From the NCBI GenBank assembly GCA_963575645.1, contig OY754467.1:39615108-39679107 (forward strand): a stretch of DNA of 64,000 nt, read 5' to 3'. Numbering within the stretch: the stretch's first letter is position 1; every line of letters begins with the position of its first letter. The translations under genes were made by a program, and so were the position numbers. The stretch comes from Xanthostigma xanthostigma (Eukaryota > Arthropoda > Insecta > Raphidioptera > Raphidiidae). This document shows, piece by piece, positions 1-10,699 of the stretch. The notes below the pieces were generated by a model. That model did no database searches. It worked only from the letters and a program-made list of their open reading frames with translations, and was not told where the DNA came from.

Positions 1-251
1 TGATCGGAGTTACCGTTCAAAAATTTTTGTCGGATGTACAAATTTTGAGTTATATTTTGCAACATTTTTCATTGATGCTCCGCTCTTATTGGTCGTAGCG
101 TTATATTTTTTAGCCTATACCCTTCCTCGAAAAATGGGCTATCCAGCAAAAAAAGTTTTTTTCAATTCGGACCAGTAGTTCCTGAGATTTGCGGGTTCAA
201 CCAACCAAACAAACAAACTCTTCAGCTTTATATATTAGTACCTATATAGAT
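1..251 (-). mobile_element. Helitron-like family A, copy 1 (cut by window edge)
   Basis: Non-coding interspersed repeat. It shares the body motifs TGATCGGAGTTACCGTTC, ATTGATGCTCCGCTC and TCAGCTTTATATATTAGTA with six other copies in the window. Read on the minus strand, family A starts near TCTATACTAATAT and ends GGGACCGCTAG followed by T, with a small CCCGG/CCGGG hairpin just before the end. That matches the TC...CTRR layout of Helitrons (compare the Lep1/HelMinu type). The CTAG end of this copy lies outside the window. Helitron assignment is inference; repeat status is certain. Confidence 0.75.
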
Positions 252-593
252 TTGAACGAATTTAACTATGTGACGAATTTTGTTGGAAACTTTTTTTTGA
301 AATGTTGGTTTGGATTACAGAAAAAAGCTATATATTTTCACTTTATTATCTCAAAGTCGGTTATTTAACAACCATCGGGAAGTCATTCCACTTCTGACTT
401 CACACGACGTACAGTGTACAACAAGGTGTTTTTTTTTTGGCTAGTGTTTAAGCATTGGACCTAAAAAAAATTCTCCCAAAATTTCAGCTTCCTAGATCAA
501 ACCTGTGAACGACGCAAACCGACGACGACGACTTTACTCAAACATTGATAGCTGGTTTAAATTTTTGGTAGCAGCATTTTATAGATAATTATC
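252..593. other. Unassigned AT-rich spacer
   Basis: Homopolymer runs and a short stretch of repeat-like text. I see no gene, RNA or element boundary. Confidence 0.5.
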
Positions 594-756
594 TAAATTT
601 CCCACAAAAAGGTCCTTAGTACTAAATCCGTGAATTCATTATTTTCAAATTAATCCAATAAATTTCCAATTTTTGTGAGAATGTTTAAACGAACATATCT
701 TTGAAAATAATGAATTCACGGATTTATTACTAAGTACCTTTTTTGTGGAAAATTTA
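594..756. repeat. Perfect-class hairpin, about 56-bp arms
   Basis: The arm at 594-649 (core AAATCCGTGAATTCATTATT) is repeated inverted at 700-756 with very few mismatches. The AT-rich loop is about 50 bp. It is probably a foldback MITE; the arms are too long and too alike for a typical microRNA precursor. No second copy was noticed. Confidence 0.8.
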
Positions 757-1359
757 ATTCTCTGCTAACAAAAGCACTTTCATGCCACGTGAATATTGCT
801 TTTTTTAGTTACGAGCTATACGTGAGTGAAATAACTGAAAAAATCAAATTTGTAAAAAGAAATAGCGTTTGATTTGGATCGTTTGAAAGTGTTATTTCGG
901 GGCGGTATCTGAGTAGGTAGCCTTCGGTAGATATACTTATCTTGACACATCCATATTTCACATTTATACATCAGACACATTCTTGACATTGAATTATCAA
1001 AACGGGTGGTTACCGACCGAATTTATAATTTCAGTTGATCATAACCTATTTTCATTCATAGTCGAGTAGCCCGAAGCCTTGTATTTTTAATTAAACATTT
1101 TAATACGTAGCTTTTCTTTTATTTTTAAACGACCGAATAAAATTGCCCTTTCCATGTAACTGTATTTGTGACAATAAAGAAAAACTGCTTATGTCGAATT
1201 TATTGTAAATTAATCACGGTCCGCTATTTCAACCGATTTATTATTTTTTTATTCAAGTTTTTTGCCCAAAGATATGTCATGACTGTTTTTCTTTTTGTCA
1301 TTATTGTATGAATTCTCATGTTTAACATGCTTACATATGAAATAGGTTTCATCGGAACT
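757..1359. other. Unassigned AT-rich spacer
   Basis: No open frame or repeat that I can relate to others in the window. Confidence 0.5.
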
Positions 1360-1715
1360 GTTTGGCATAAAAGCCCTTGCTCACGAGGCTGTTTTTTTCC
1401 GCTAGAATCGCTGCTGGAACTTGTACATGATAGAAATGACGTCACTGCGAGTTCCGTTGCGTGGTTACAAGCTAGATTTAAAAATTAGAACCGAGGATAT
1501 TTTTAGTGCTTGGTTCGCCGCTGACTTGAGTAAGAAACAATCAGAAAACAGTATCTTGTCACGTGGGAAAACGTCATAAGCAAACACGGCGTCATAGAGT
1601 GCGTTCTGTCCAGAGAAAATAACTGCGCGCATCCTAACTATATACAGATCCTGTTTTAAAACACGCTTCGTGTGAAGCCAACACATACAAACCGTCACAA
1701 AATCCAGCACGCTTT
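1360..1715 (+). mobile_element. Diverged Harbinger-type MITE (family G)
   Basis: It shares ordered motifs with the better copies at 9810, 16791 and 53228: CTCACGAGGCTG, AATGACGTCACTGCGAG, CAGTATCTTGTCACGTGGG, GTGCGTTCTGTCCAGAGA, CTTCGTGTGAAGCCA. The ends are too eroded to read a target duplication. The short open frames here are by-products of the repeat. Confidence 0.5.
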
Positions 1716-2283
1716 GAATCAAGCATCAAATCTAGCGGCAAAAGAAGAAACCTCGTGTGGCAACTCCGTAACGAGGAACCGCGAACGTGCATCTGCGAAT
1801 CGCACTTTATCTGAGCAAATAACATTTTAAAAAGAAGCGTTTAGAATAGTTTTTTTTGTAATAAAACTAGCGGTCCGTCCCGGTTCACCCCGATGCGATT
1901 GATATAATTCTGAATAAGTATTTCGTTTGCTGCCCGATGTCTGAACTATAATAGCTTTGAGCAAATTCTACCAGATTTGCTTCTGAACTAATAGCTTTGA
2001 GCGAATTCTATCAGATGTCGCTACTTGGTACTGAAACCGGTTTTTTTTGTTTGCTTCTGAACTAATAGCTTTGAGTAAATTCTATCAGATGTCGTTGGAT
2101 GTTACAAAAAAGTTTTTTTTGTGAAAACACCGTAATTTTGTACAAAATATTTAATGAAAACTATTCTATAGCGTAAGTTGCACTAAGCAAGACACATTTA
2201 AAAAATTTCATTAAAATCGGATCAGTAGTTTCGGAGATTAGCGCGGCCAAAATTGTGACAAAAGATTTTTATATACCTAAGTA

Positions 2284-2808
2284 CAGGTGGGCCAGAAAGG
2301 CGTGCGATTTTAAAAACACTCTTGCGTTTGAACCTTATGAGAGGGGGCTGCGCGGGTGGTGGAGTTGAGAAGCTCGGTTCTCGGAAATTTAGTCGCGATG
2401 GATCGATGATATCGATATTATCGGCTGATCGCTTGCGAGTCGATAGTCCAGGATTACGTTGAACTGAAGCTCTAACTTGTTCAATTGTGTCTTTCGTTCT
2501 TGTTGACCTGAGCGTCCCGCAAGCTTCTGTTTGAGAACCGAACCAGTTGCTTCGAACTTTCTGACCCACGATCGAATCATACTTTCCTTCGGACACTGAT
2601 TTAGGTCATGTAATCCAAACTCACGCCGAACAATAACGCACGAATCGCCATTTTAACGCAGAATGCACGTAGCGATCCGGTGAAGTGATCCATCGCGACT
2701 AAATTTCCGAGAACCGAGCTTCTCAACCCCACCACCCGCGCAGCCCCCTCTCATAAGGTTCAAACGCAAGAGTGTTTTTAAAATCGCACGCCTTTCTGGC
2801 CCACGCTT
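2284..2808 (-). mobile_element. Mariner-type DNA transposon derivative with ~118-bp TIRs
   Basis: The ends GTGGGCCAGAAAGGCGTGCG and its inverse are the start of inverted repeats of about 118 bp (about 2287-2404 and 2688-2804). I see a single mismatch between them. TA dinucleotides flank at 2282-2283 and 2809-2810, as in Tc1/mariner insertions. The interior keeps only an N-terminal HTH relic of a transposase-like protein. Nearly identical TIRs suggest a young insertion or recent correction. It sits inside the family D Helitron-like copy, so it is younger than that copy. Confidence 0.75.
2400..2648 (-). pseudogene. HTH (DUF4817-like) transposase N-terminus relic
   Basis: On the minus strand the frame reads VIVRREFGLHDLNQ, then MIRSWVRKFEATGSVLKQKL. 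After a +1/-1 shift near the AGRSG stretch the similarity resumes as RTKDTIEQVRASVQRNPGLS. This order matches the insect helix-turn-helix domain (DUF4817) seen in mariner-like elements: a WVKKFEETGSV-type helix, then TPENIERVREAV...NPRRSTRR. The catalytic DDD/DDE region is absent, so the element is non-autonomous. Only about 80 residues remain, against well over 300 in whole proteins of this class. Family recognition is by eye. Confidence 0.65.
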
Positions 2809-2818
2809 TATATAGATA

Positions 2819-3334
2819 GAAAAACATATTTACGAATTATTGCTTTTATTTCTCAGATAATTTTCGATATATTCGACGTCAGCGGTTTTGCGTTTTGGTC
2901 GTAGATTTTATAATATTAAATAATGTACGTTTATATATAGGTTAGGGTTGTATGTGTACATTGAATCACATGCAAACTTGCAATTCACTGCAGCAAAGCT
3001 CGTCAGACGCCATGTAACGTAACTATAGTTTAGACTTTTGAAGCTTTCAAACTTTTGTAATTTTGTACCACTCAATAAAAACCTAAAAAAAGTTACGTAA
3101 CCTATAGGTATATATACCCGGTAATAATAGTTTATGTATGTATTAAATGTAATCCGTTATTTTATGTGGGGGGTTGTGACATTATGAAAAAACGAGAGTC
3201 AGCAGCAAACACACGAGCCATAAAAACACTACGTTCGAGATACTTACTACATTTTTTGCACGTGCCTGTTTTTCACATCATAGCAATATATCTGACGGCA
3301 GGTGTCAACATCGTGGATGGCGATATTATATTTC
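2819..3334. other. Unassigned spacer
   Basis: Holds one 76-residue open frame on the plus strand with no recognisable domain. Nothing else supported. Confidence 0.45.
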
Positions 3335-3699
3335 ACTGGCGGTCCCGCCCGGTTTCACCCGGATGCAAAAGAACGAATGGAAGGGGAGGGACATGAGTAC
3401 ACACAATATTAGTTTACCGAGATGAATGTTGTGTCCAAATTTCATGATGTTCGGAGTGACCGTTCAAAAGTTCTTGTCGGGCGGACAAATTCTGAGTTAC
3501 AGTTTGCAACATTTTTCATTGATGCTCCGCTCCTATTGGTCGTAGCGTAATGTTATATAGCCTATAGCCTTACTCGATAAATGGACTATCCAACAAAAAA
3601 CAATTTTTTTTTCAATTCGAATCAGTAGTTTCAGAGATTACCGCATTCAACCAACCAACCAAACAAACAAAATATTCTGCTTTATATATTAATATAGAT
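3335..3699 (-). mobile_element. Helitron-like family A, copy 2 (near full length)
   Basis: Runs from the CTAG-type end (CTGGCGGTCCCGCCCGG, one base off) through GATGAATGTTGTGTCCAA and the TATAGCCTTACTCG motif to TATATTAATATAGA. Length about 365 bp, which sets the family length. Non-coding. Confidence 0.8.
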
Positions 3700-4340
3700 T
3701 TGCGTTCCTTACAAAAAATATGCCAGCCTTGTGTCGCTTTGCTGTCTTTTCTCACCTTATATAATTAAAGTGACAGATCGCTTTTGGAAACTACTGTTGG
3801 AATAAAATCGTATATGTATTTTTATTTAACTTTACGCACTAGTGCGAAACCGGAAAAAGTTTAACGTCTGCATAAAAATTGTGATTATAATAAAATTTTG
3901 GGTATTCAAACAGACATTTTTGACTTCTACTGTGTACAGGTTTTCACTTACAAGTTTTAAGTACTTTTATCGCATAGAGATCGTTTCATAACAAAATAAT
4001 TACGTCGAGAAAAACAATTGAATATCAATAACAAAACACTGTTCTGAACTTAAGCATCACGAAAAGTATAAAAGAAATCTTACCTATAAGTAGCTTTCAT
4101 ATAGTTTCTTATTTTCCATGCTTTAGTCGTGATTCGTGACTCACATTCTTTTATTTTTAGTGACATCGTTGTTTTTGTTTTGTTTAATAACATGATATTG
4201 ACTTTCAATGTTGCCAACTTAGAGGAATTTTTACTAAATGATGACATTTATGCATGTCATCTATTTTTACGTGGAATTGTTTTCCATTTAGTATACTGTG
4301 TCTTTGTTTTAATTTAGTCCTTCCAACGCCTTCACTGACG
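3700..4340. other. Unassigned AT-rich spacer
   Basis: Two overlapping short open frames of 62 and 73 residues, without motif or splice support. I treat them as chance. Confidence 0.45.
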
Positions 4341-4355
4341 TGGAAATGTAATGCG

Positions 4356-4439
4356 GTGGAGCCGAAGACTCCACTACTGCTTCGCGAGAAGCAGCTATTT
4401 GTTTCATCTCAATCGCGTGTGGAGCCGCCGGTAGCGGCT
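4356..4439. repeat. Three consecutive 6-bp-stem hairpins
   Basis: GTGGAG/CTCCAC (4356-4374), CTGCTT/AAGCAG (4377-4394) and AGCCGC/GCGGCT (4423-4439) are each perfect stems with 5-7 base loops. Downstream, CAAATCGGTCCAGCAGTTCC resembles Helitron-like or other interspersed repeat bodies. This may therefore be the structured end of an element rather than a host RNA. Confidence 0.6.
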
Positions 4440-4734
4440 AGTAGAGTATGTGGTTGCTTAATTGAGACGACTTAAATGTTTCATTCAAATCGGTCCAGCA
4501 GTTCCTTAAACAGTCGCAATCGTATGTTCGAACATATGTATGAAAAATTGAGAATCAGTTGTTTAAAATCGTCTGCTTTTGCATTATCAGATACAAAAAT
4601 TTATTGTAGTATTAGGGTTACAGTTAATTGATGGATTTATAATAAGAAAATAATATCGCAAAAATAAATATTGTATAGGGAATTACAATTTTTGCATCAT
4701 TATCATCGGGATAATACGTTATTAATAAATTATA

Positions 4735-5025
4735 CCAGCTGTGAGGTGTTTAAAGTTGCAGTATTTAAAAGAAAATGTTCGCATTTCCTCTACCAATTAC
4801 GTCACCGGGGGGCAGTGCATCCCAATAAAAATTGTGTTACAATACAAATCTGGAAGATCCTCGGTAAGATGTTTTTCCAGTAATATACAAGAAAGTAATA
4901 ATGTATAATTTAATTACTATACCAGATGTTTCAATCCGCTGCAGCATTTAAAATAAAAAAAATCCCCATTATCCCCACTTGTTGTGCCGGGGGCAATACA
5001 CCCCAATGATTATAAATCATTAGCG
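4735..5025. repeat. Diverged direct duplication, ~110-bp unit
   Basis: The segment 4735-4845 (ATACCAGCTGTGAGGTG, GCAGTATTTAAAAGAAAA, CGGGGGGCAGTGCATCCCAA) is repeated less exactly at 4917-5025 (ATACCAGATGTTTCAATC, GCAGCATTTAAAATAAAA, CGGGGGCAATACACCCCAA). It is an old tandem duplication of unknown origin. Confidence 0.6.
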
Positions 5026-5030
5026 CATTG

Positions 5031-6994
5031 CTAACACGTAAATTGGATTTAACAGTATTACACCATTTGTATAAATATTTCGTCGCTCTGCAGATGTAGG
5101 TATTTAACAGTTTTGACGCTTACGCGTTCAATTCATTAGCAGAGTAGGAACGCCCGAAGTTATTTTTCTGCCAGTACCAAGTTTATATTATTTTGTCATC
5201 TTCGACCGCGTCCAGTCTAATGTTCTACATGACATGACGGTTCACACAACATTGAATAATTATAGATTGCAACGTTTTCGTGAAATTAATTTCTTAACAT
5301 ATCTACTACAATAGTTACCTGTAGAATAAATATATAATGCACTTATACGCCTTACACTTTTTGTTGAATATTTTGACGTCCACCCAAAACAACGACAGAT
5401 GGCGCCCAATTGCACACACAATTTCCGCTAACTTTAATGTTTTACAACTATACACTTCATAAAAGGTTAATAGACAACTCATAAATAAGTTCACAAGAGC
5501 AAACTGTAGATGTAATACTCTACGTTTATAGGTGAGGTATTATGATCAATGTGGCAGCCATTATTATTTTATCAGACGAATAAATATTTATACCTCCGAA
5601 GTAAGACAGAATAGATTTATATCTGCAGTAAACATAATTATGTTTGGTGAATTGAATTATCGCTAATTATTCGGGGGAATAGCTACCTGAAGAACAAAAT
5701 ATGAACTGAATAAGTAACTACTTACGTTCGGTGAATATGGCCATTAGAGAAGTATTTGTGAAAAATTATGATTTAAGACAGTTCAGTAACAGAGATTTAA
5801 TTCAGTTTAATTTAATTGGATTGTATATTTTGTTATTGAGTATAGGATATATAAGAATTTAACTTTAAAGTCCCTTAGTAAGTAACTTATTATTTATCAA
5901 GTCACAGCATTATGTCTACATTATGTACCTAGATATCACTAGAAGTTAAATCATGTCATTTTTTTGATAAGATATAAAAATTTCATAAAAACTTCTTTTA
6001 TTGAATGATAAAATACTTTATCAATTGAAGTTTATTCTGTGACCAATGTTGACAAAGATTTGTTATTATTGTGTACATATTTAAAACTAGATTTCAAGAT
6101 TCGTCCGGGCAGATACTCAAGCCCAACAAATCTCGTATATCATTTTACTGTATCTCATATATGTAAGTAGTTATAGTTTATCCAACCTACCTCATTTAGA
6201 ATCAAACTGTCATAAATGTTACAATTATACTGATTATGAAGGGCTATTTTAGTTTATAGGGGGTACGTGCCAAAAATACTATACGTATCTAGTGCATAAT
6301 GGTATGAATTAAGTAACTACATAATATATATAAAAGAGCTACTATCTTTTCATTTTGAAGGTAGAAGAATCAGAATCTGACTTCATGCTGGACAAGATTT
6401 TTTGACCTTATACCATACCTCCTATTTTACATGAAAATAAAAAAAAATGTCGTTGCAATGAAAATATTAAAAACGTATACAAATTATTTCTGCAGGGAAA
6501 CAGATATGAACGTTTTTTATGTTGCAAAACAAATATTATAATTAAGAGAAGTTCATATTACCTATTTAAAACTGATAATATCATTTTTATGTCAGCTGAA
6601 TTATGTCTTCAGATTGTTTCGTATGATTGCATTGTTACAAATACGTGAGTAAAAACTATTAAATTAAAAAAAACGATGCCAAATTGTCTGTTTTTTTTTA
6701 ATAAAATACCAGCTTCGCCCGAATTAGTAGATTACCTATTAAAGATAGAAATATTATGCTGCAGCGATCTTTCTTATATAATAATAGCCGTATACTATTT
6801 ACTCGGCGTTGTTTTTTATTTATTATTCCTTTAATTAATTTATTCATTTTTAAGTAAATTAATAATTTATTAAATTACTTTCGCAATCAGAAGAAGTCTG
6901 CATGGGATACCCGTTCGCGCATGTATGCCCGCACGACATCGACTGCATTAAACTTTTCCTTCATCCTCACTTCGGTGCAATCAACAATTAGAAA
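5031..6994. other. Long AT-rich spacer
   Basis: About 2 kb without an open frame over 60 codons. I recognise no element, RNA or repeat shared with the rest of the window. Confidence 0.55.
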
Positions 6995-7145
6995 ACCCTA
7001 TCCCTATATCTAAAATCTCGCTAAAAATATCTGTAGCTAAAAATCTACTGGTTTTTAGGCTGTGTGTGCCCATGGATACGTTTTATTAGTGACCTTTAAA
7101 CTATAAAATAAATATAGTTAAAAAAACTAAAAAACATCCTTTTAT
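6995..7145 (-). repeat. Interspersed repeat family I, copy 1
   Basis: Matches the inverse of 55380-55525: CCCTATATCTAAAATCTC, GCTAAAAATCTACTGGTTTT and GTGACCTTTAAACTATAAAA. The boundary with the following foldback is not clear. Confidence 0.6.
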
Positions 7146-7981
7146 AGCACATCTCTCTAAAAAGTGAAAAATAATTATATTAGCAGAAAATAATAGTGAA
7201 CAAAAAATATATATATTAATACGCTAAGGTTAAAGATGTTTGCCTCCCTTTTTAGAAAAAACCTCACAATTTCTCCACACAAATTATATATCATTTTACA
7301 GATAATTGCTTGCTCTACTGACATCGACAACTAAAAAATTTATTATTGCTTTTGTTTTTGTAAATTAATTAAAATACAGCAACGCTGAACAACGTCTGCC
7401 ATCTAACGGCTTTAATTTTGAAACAACGTCAACACTTCGATCTGTCATCTAACCTTCATATTGTAATACAACAGACACAATACTGCATACTGCCATCTAA
7501 CGGCTTTAATTTTGAAACAGCGAGCAACGCTGAACAACGTCACAGCAATGCTGCATGGTGCCATCTGACGGCTTAGCTCAACGCTTTTGCTGCTTGCGCC
7601 TCTATATGACAATTTTAGTTAAATATCTCTTCGATCTGTCATCTGAGCTTTATATTGTAATATAACAAAAAGACGGACGTTATAACAGTGTGCAAAATTA
7701 GAAACGAATTGAATACCTGCAATCATATTTAAAAAATAATTTTGTAAAGTGATAATTATTATACTTATTTAGTGCGAATAATTCGCACAGTTCACACTAG
7801 TTAGTATTATTGTTAAAAAAGCGTGCCATATTTTCGTATATCGAGCGCCTCACGCTTTTTTCCCAATAATACTAATATTTTTTGTTCATTATTATTTTCT
7901 GCTTATATGAAGAATTATTTTTCACTGTAAAAACGTGTTTTTTAGTTTTTTTAAACTATATTTATTTTTCACTTTTTAATT
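7106..7981. repeat. Foldback element with ~115-bp arms and internal duplications
   Basis: The left arm (about 7106-7225; TTTTATAGCACATCTCTCTA, GCAGAAAATAATAGTGAACA) returns inverted at about 7868-7981. Sub-blocks of the arms are slightly rearranged. The interior (7380-7680) repeats CCATCTAACGGCTTTAATTT and GATCTGTCATCT blocks two to three times. A fragment of the same arm type is seen at 30766-30890. Non-coding, probably a MITE. Confidence 0.65.
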
Positions 7982-8254
7982 CGATGTGCTATAAAAAGGC
8001 TTGATTATTTTTGAGTAAAGATGGTTTAACTAATAGTCATAGAGAGGTTCTGAGTAGAGATGGAATACTGTTGATAATTAGACGATGTCCTTTTGAAATG
8101 GCTATATTTTAAGCAGTGGATCCATTTTCTACAATACTGTAGAAAATGTCCTTCTTCGACAGTTTATTATTATTATAATTATATTATATATTATTATAAT
8201 AATATATGATTGTGAAAAATAACTCTAATAATTTAGAGTGATGATGATCATTTT

Positions 8255-8512
8255 TCAATGTTGGAAGATTAAAAAGGAAGAATCCCGATGGCATAGGATC
8301 GATGAAACAAAGCAAATACTGAAGGTTTTTATTGCATTTTATTGTCTGACGTTTCGGAAATCTGTATGCCATCTTCGGAGAATCAATGCTGTCTGTTTTC
8401 TCAGTATTGTTGTTATGTATAAAATAACATAACAACAATACTGAGAAAACAGACAGCATTGATTCATCGATCCTATGCCACCAGGATTTTTCCTTTTTAA
8501 TCTTCCAATAAT
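8255..8512. mobile_element. Foldback with hammerhead-like core (Penelope/retrozyme-like)
   Basis: The outer arm 8255-8303 pairs with 8462-8512, and the inner arm 8380-8419 with 8425-8464 (AATCAATGCTGTCTGTTTTC). The left side carries an extra 75 bp. Within it, on the minus strand, CCGAAGATGG ... CCGAAACGTC resembles the hammerhead core CUGANGA ... GAAA, with one core change (C for U). Such cores are known in the terminal repeats of Penelope-like elements. Confidence 0.5.
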
Positions 8513-8697
8513 ATATTATTTAATTCTGGCGATCCTGATCAGGATAATGAGATGAACTTATCAAATTATTGTATTGTCACCGCGGTTCTCGATAAGTGTA
8601 CAAAGTGTAAATTAAATCTGTCCGTTTAAAGTGAGTCAAAATCGAGCCCAAAGGAGTCGGTTACAACGTAAGCGTGTTTACATGCAGGTGAAGCTAT

Positions 8698-8790
8698 ATA
8701 AAGCGTGTAATAAAACTATTTTCGATCAATTTAACCGAGAACCAAATTCCATAAGGTGTGTGCCGAATCCTTTAAAAAATTAGTGCAAAA
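8698..8790 (-). repeat. Short interspersed repeat shared with 55.4 and 56.2 kb
   Basis: TCGATCAATTTAACCGAGAA and CCATAAGGTGTGTGCC recur near 56160-56195 and, inverted, at 55372-55425. Adjoining 8570-8690 is unassigned. Confidence 0.5.
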
Positions 8791-8825
8791 AAGTAAATTT
8801 TAAAATAAGCTATGTTCGTTAACAA

Positions 8826-9183
8826 CAGTGCCGTAAATAGGGCGGTGCCACCGGTGCCCAGGCACAGGGCGTAGACTCTGGGGGGCGCAAGAATGGCCAG
8901 ACCAGGCAGGACTATTATTTTTTCGGTTTGCTCCTGATAAGTTCCCGCTGCGCCCCTAGTGCTCGATTCCATCACATACGTACCTACATGCCAGTATCAT
9001 CAAAAACATCTATTAAATTAGACAAAACACCAAGTTCCTTGTGCTTTATTTCATCACCCTGAATGAAATAAAGTAGGCCTATACATAACATTGCTCTAGG
9101 GTACCTATAATATCTAAAAAAAAAAACAAGGGCGCAGTTATAGAAGCTCGCACAGGGCGCAAAAAAGGCTATTTACGGCACTG
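8826..9183. mobile_element. hAT MITE with perfect 8-bp target duplication
   Basis: The terminal inverted repeats CAGTGCCGTAAATAG...CTATTTACGGCACTG bound a 358-bp element. GTTAACAA is present on both sides (8818-8825 and 9184-9191). An 8-bp duplication plus CAG...CTG ends fixes this as hAT. There is no transposase frame. A diverged relative is at 43520-43900. Confidence 0.9.
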
Positions 9184-9191
9184 GTTAACAA

Positions 9192-9806
9192 TAAATTTGG
9201 CTACTAAGAGTACCTAAAATAGGTAACAATTAGCCAATCTTGACACGAGTGCAATATGTAGGGGATGTTTGTTGAATCTTTTGGCCGCAACTGTAGCAGC
9301 TGTGACCGCCAACACGGTTGTTCATCGACCGGGCTTGTGTTAGGCCTAAACATTGCGCAGCACTCTCTACTGGGTTTGTGTAGTACTTCAACACGTTAGC
9401 AATAATATTTTTCATTTTCGTACGAAAATCTACTTTTTCTACCTGTAAACAAATTAAAAACGGTTAGTATTTGTGCCAGCGCCTAAAATTAACTCGCTTT
9501 CAAAAGAATTAATTAACTTCTTTTACAATTCCATGGAAAACATTCACATTTAAATACTGATAGTAAAATAATTAAAGGAAAAATGAGTTTTCTTTTCGTT
9601 TTGCAGTCACCTTCCCTAACCTACATTCACTTCGAAGTCAGCGTTGATAAATTACTATGACTAATAGCAGAGTCATCGGCTTCTAATGTTACTAATTAGA
9701 GAAGGTTATCGTATAAAGAAGAGAAATTTAAGTTTTATTCTTTTTACAGACATTCTGACTCCTTTCTTTCGATTCATATTTTTTTTTATTTTTTATTTGA
9801 CATTTC
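9192..9806. other. Unassigned spacer
   Basis: Two short open frames (61 and 80 residues) without motif. The second runs into the Harbinger-type MITE. Nothing else seen. Confidence 0.45.
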
Positions 9807-9809
9807 TTA

Positions 9810-10190
9810 AGGCCGCTGCACAAGAGTCTAGAAACACTGCTTGGACATCTGCTGGTCGGCAGGCTGGGTACGAGGCTGGAAATGACGTCACTGCGAGCTC
9901 GCCTGCTAGCTCACAAGATAAATTTTAAAATTAGAACAGGGACTATTTTTCCTTGTTAGGTCCGCTGCTAGGTATGAACAAGAACCAATCAGGGAGCAGT
10001 ATCTTGTCACGAGGGCGACTAGAACAAACGCCTACAAACAAACACTATGCCATAGTGTGTGTTCTGTTCAGAGACAATAAACATGCCCTTTTGTTACCGT
10101 TCTATCACTGCGCGCGCACCGGATCTACCTGCAGAGCAAGCTTGTAAAGACGTCTCGTGTGAAGCGAGCACATAATAGCAATTAAGAAAA
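9810..10190 (+). mobile_element. Harbinger-type MITE family G, copy 1 (right end lost)
   Basis: Starts AGGCCGCTGCACAAGAG after TTA (9807-9809). It keeps the internal blocks AATGACGTCACTGCGAGCTC, CCAATCAGGGAGCAG, CATAGTGTGTGTTCTGTTC and CACTGCGCGCGCACC. The far terminal repeat present in copies 16791 and 53228 is missing. Family H begins directly afterwards. Confidence 0.7.
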
Positions 10191-10192
10191 TT

Positions 10193-10520
10193 TAATACTG
10201 AGCATAGGAATAAAATCGCAATCGAACCATTTAAGGTGCAATCATTTACTTCTGTCTTTTTTTAAGCCGTAAGCACTGGCGTATCCAAGAGGGCAAAATA
10301 AAAGCTGGGTACGCCCATGTTAACGTCATAGAAAAAGACAAAGTTTTTGAAACAGAGATACTTTATTCAGATTGAATGCAAACACATTAATCAATCCTAT
10401 CATCGGAGAAATCAGGGAATTATATCGAAGAAAGAGACGCAGATGTATTCTCTCACTGCACATTGAGTAGTCAGTGGATAGACAATGATTCATATAGTAA
10501 ATTATTAAATATATGGATTT
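10193..10520 (+). repeat. Interspersed repeat family H, copy 1
   Basis: Blocks GAGCATAGGAATAAAATCGC, CACTGGCGTATCCAAGAGGG, AAAAAGACAAAGTTTTTGAA and GAAAGAGACGCAGATGTATT also occur at 63588-63965 and inverted at 41500-42035. Unlike those copies it lacks a roughly 40-bp segment between the GGCGTATCC and GTACGCCC motifs. Class unknown. Confidence 0.7.
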
Positions 10521-10592
10521 TAGATTGTGATCATATAATTGCAGGTTCCGCATAGATCAGGAGCAGAGTCTAATGTATTCAAACTCCTAGTC

Positions 10593-10680
10593 AGGGGCGG
10601 ATGGGCCTACAGGGATTTTGGAATTTTCCCAGTATAGGTCGGGGCCCGTCGAGGCCGGTAGGCCGATTACCTATATTAGT
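10593..10680 (+). mobile_element. hAT-like element end
   Basis: CAGGGGCGGATGGGCC has the CAGGGG-type hAT terminus and is followed by a short GGGATTTTGGAATTTTCCC hairpin. No matching right end or 8-bp duplication was found, so it is a fragment. Confidence 0.4.
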
Positions 10681-10699
10681 TTATATATTTTTTGTTTAC

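Larger units (their letters stand above)
1867..2818 (-). mobile_element. Helitron-like family D, copy 1, interrupted
   Basis: It begins with the shared terminal module CTAGCGGTCCGTCCCGG. It then carries two to three internal repeats of TCTGAACTAATAGCTTTGAG and the body motif AGTTGCACTAAGCAAGACAC, and ends in TTTATATAGATAG. A mariner-type element at 2284-2808 splits it near its minus-strand 5' end. Related copies lie at 37701, 50434 and 57170. Confidence 0.65.
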
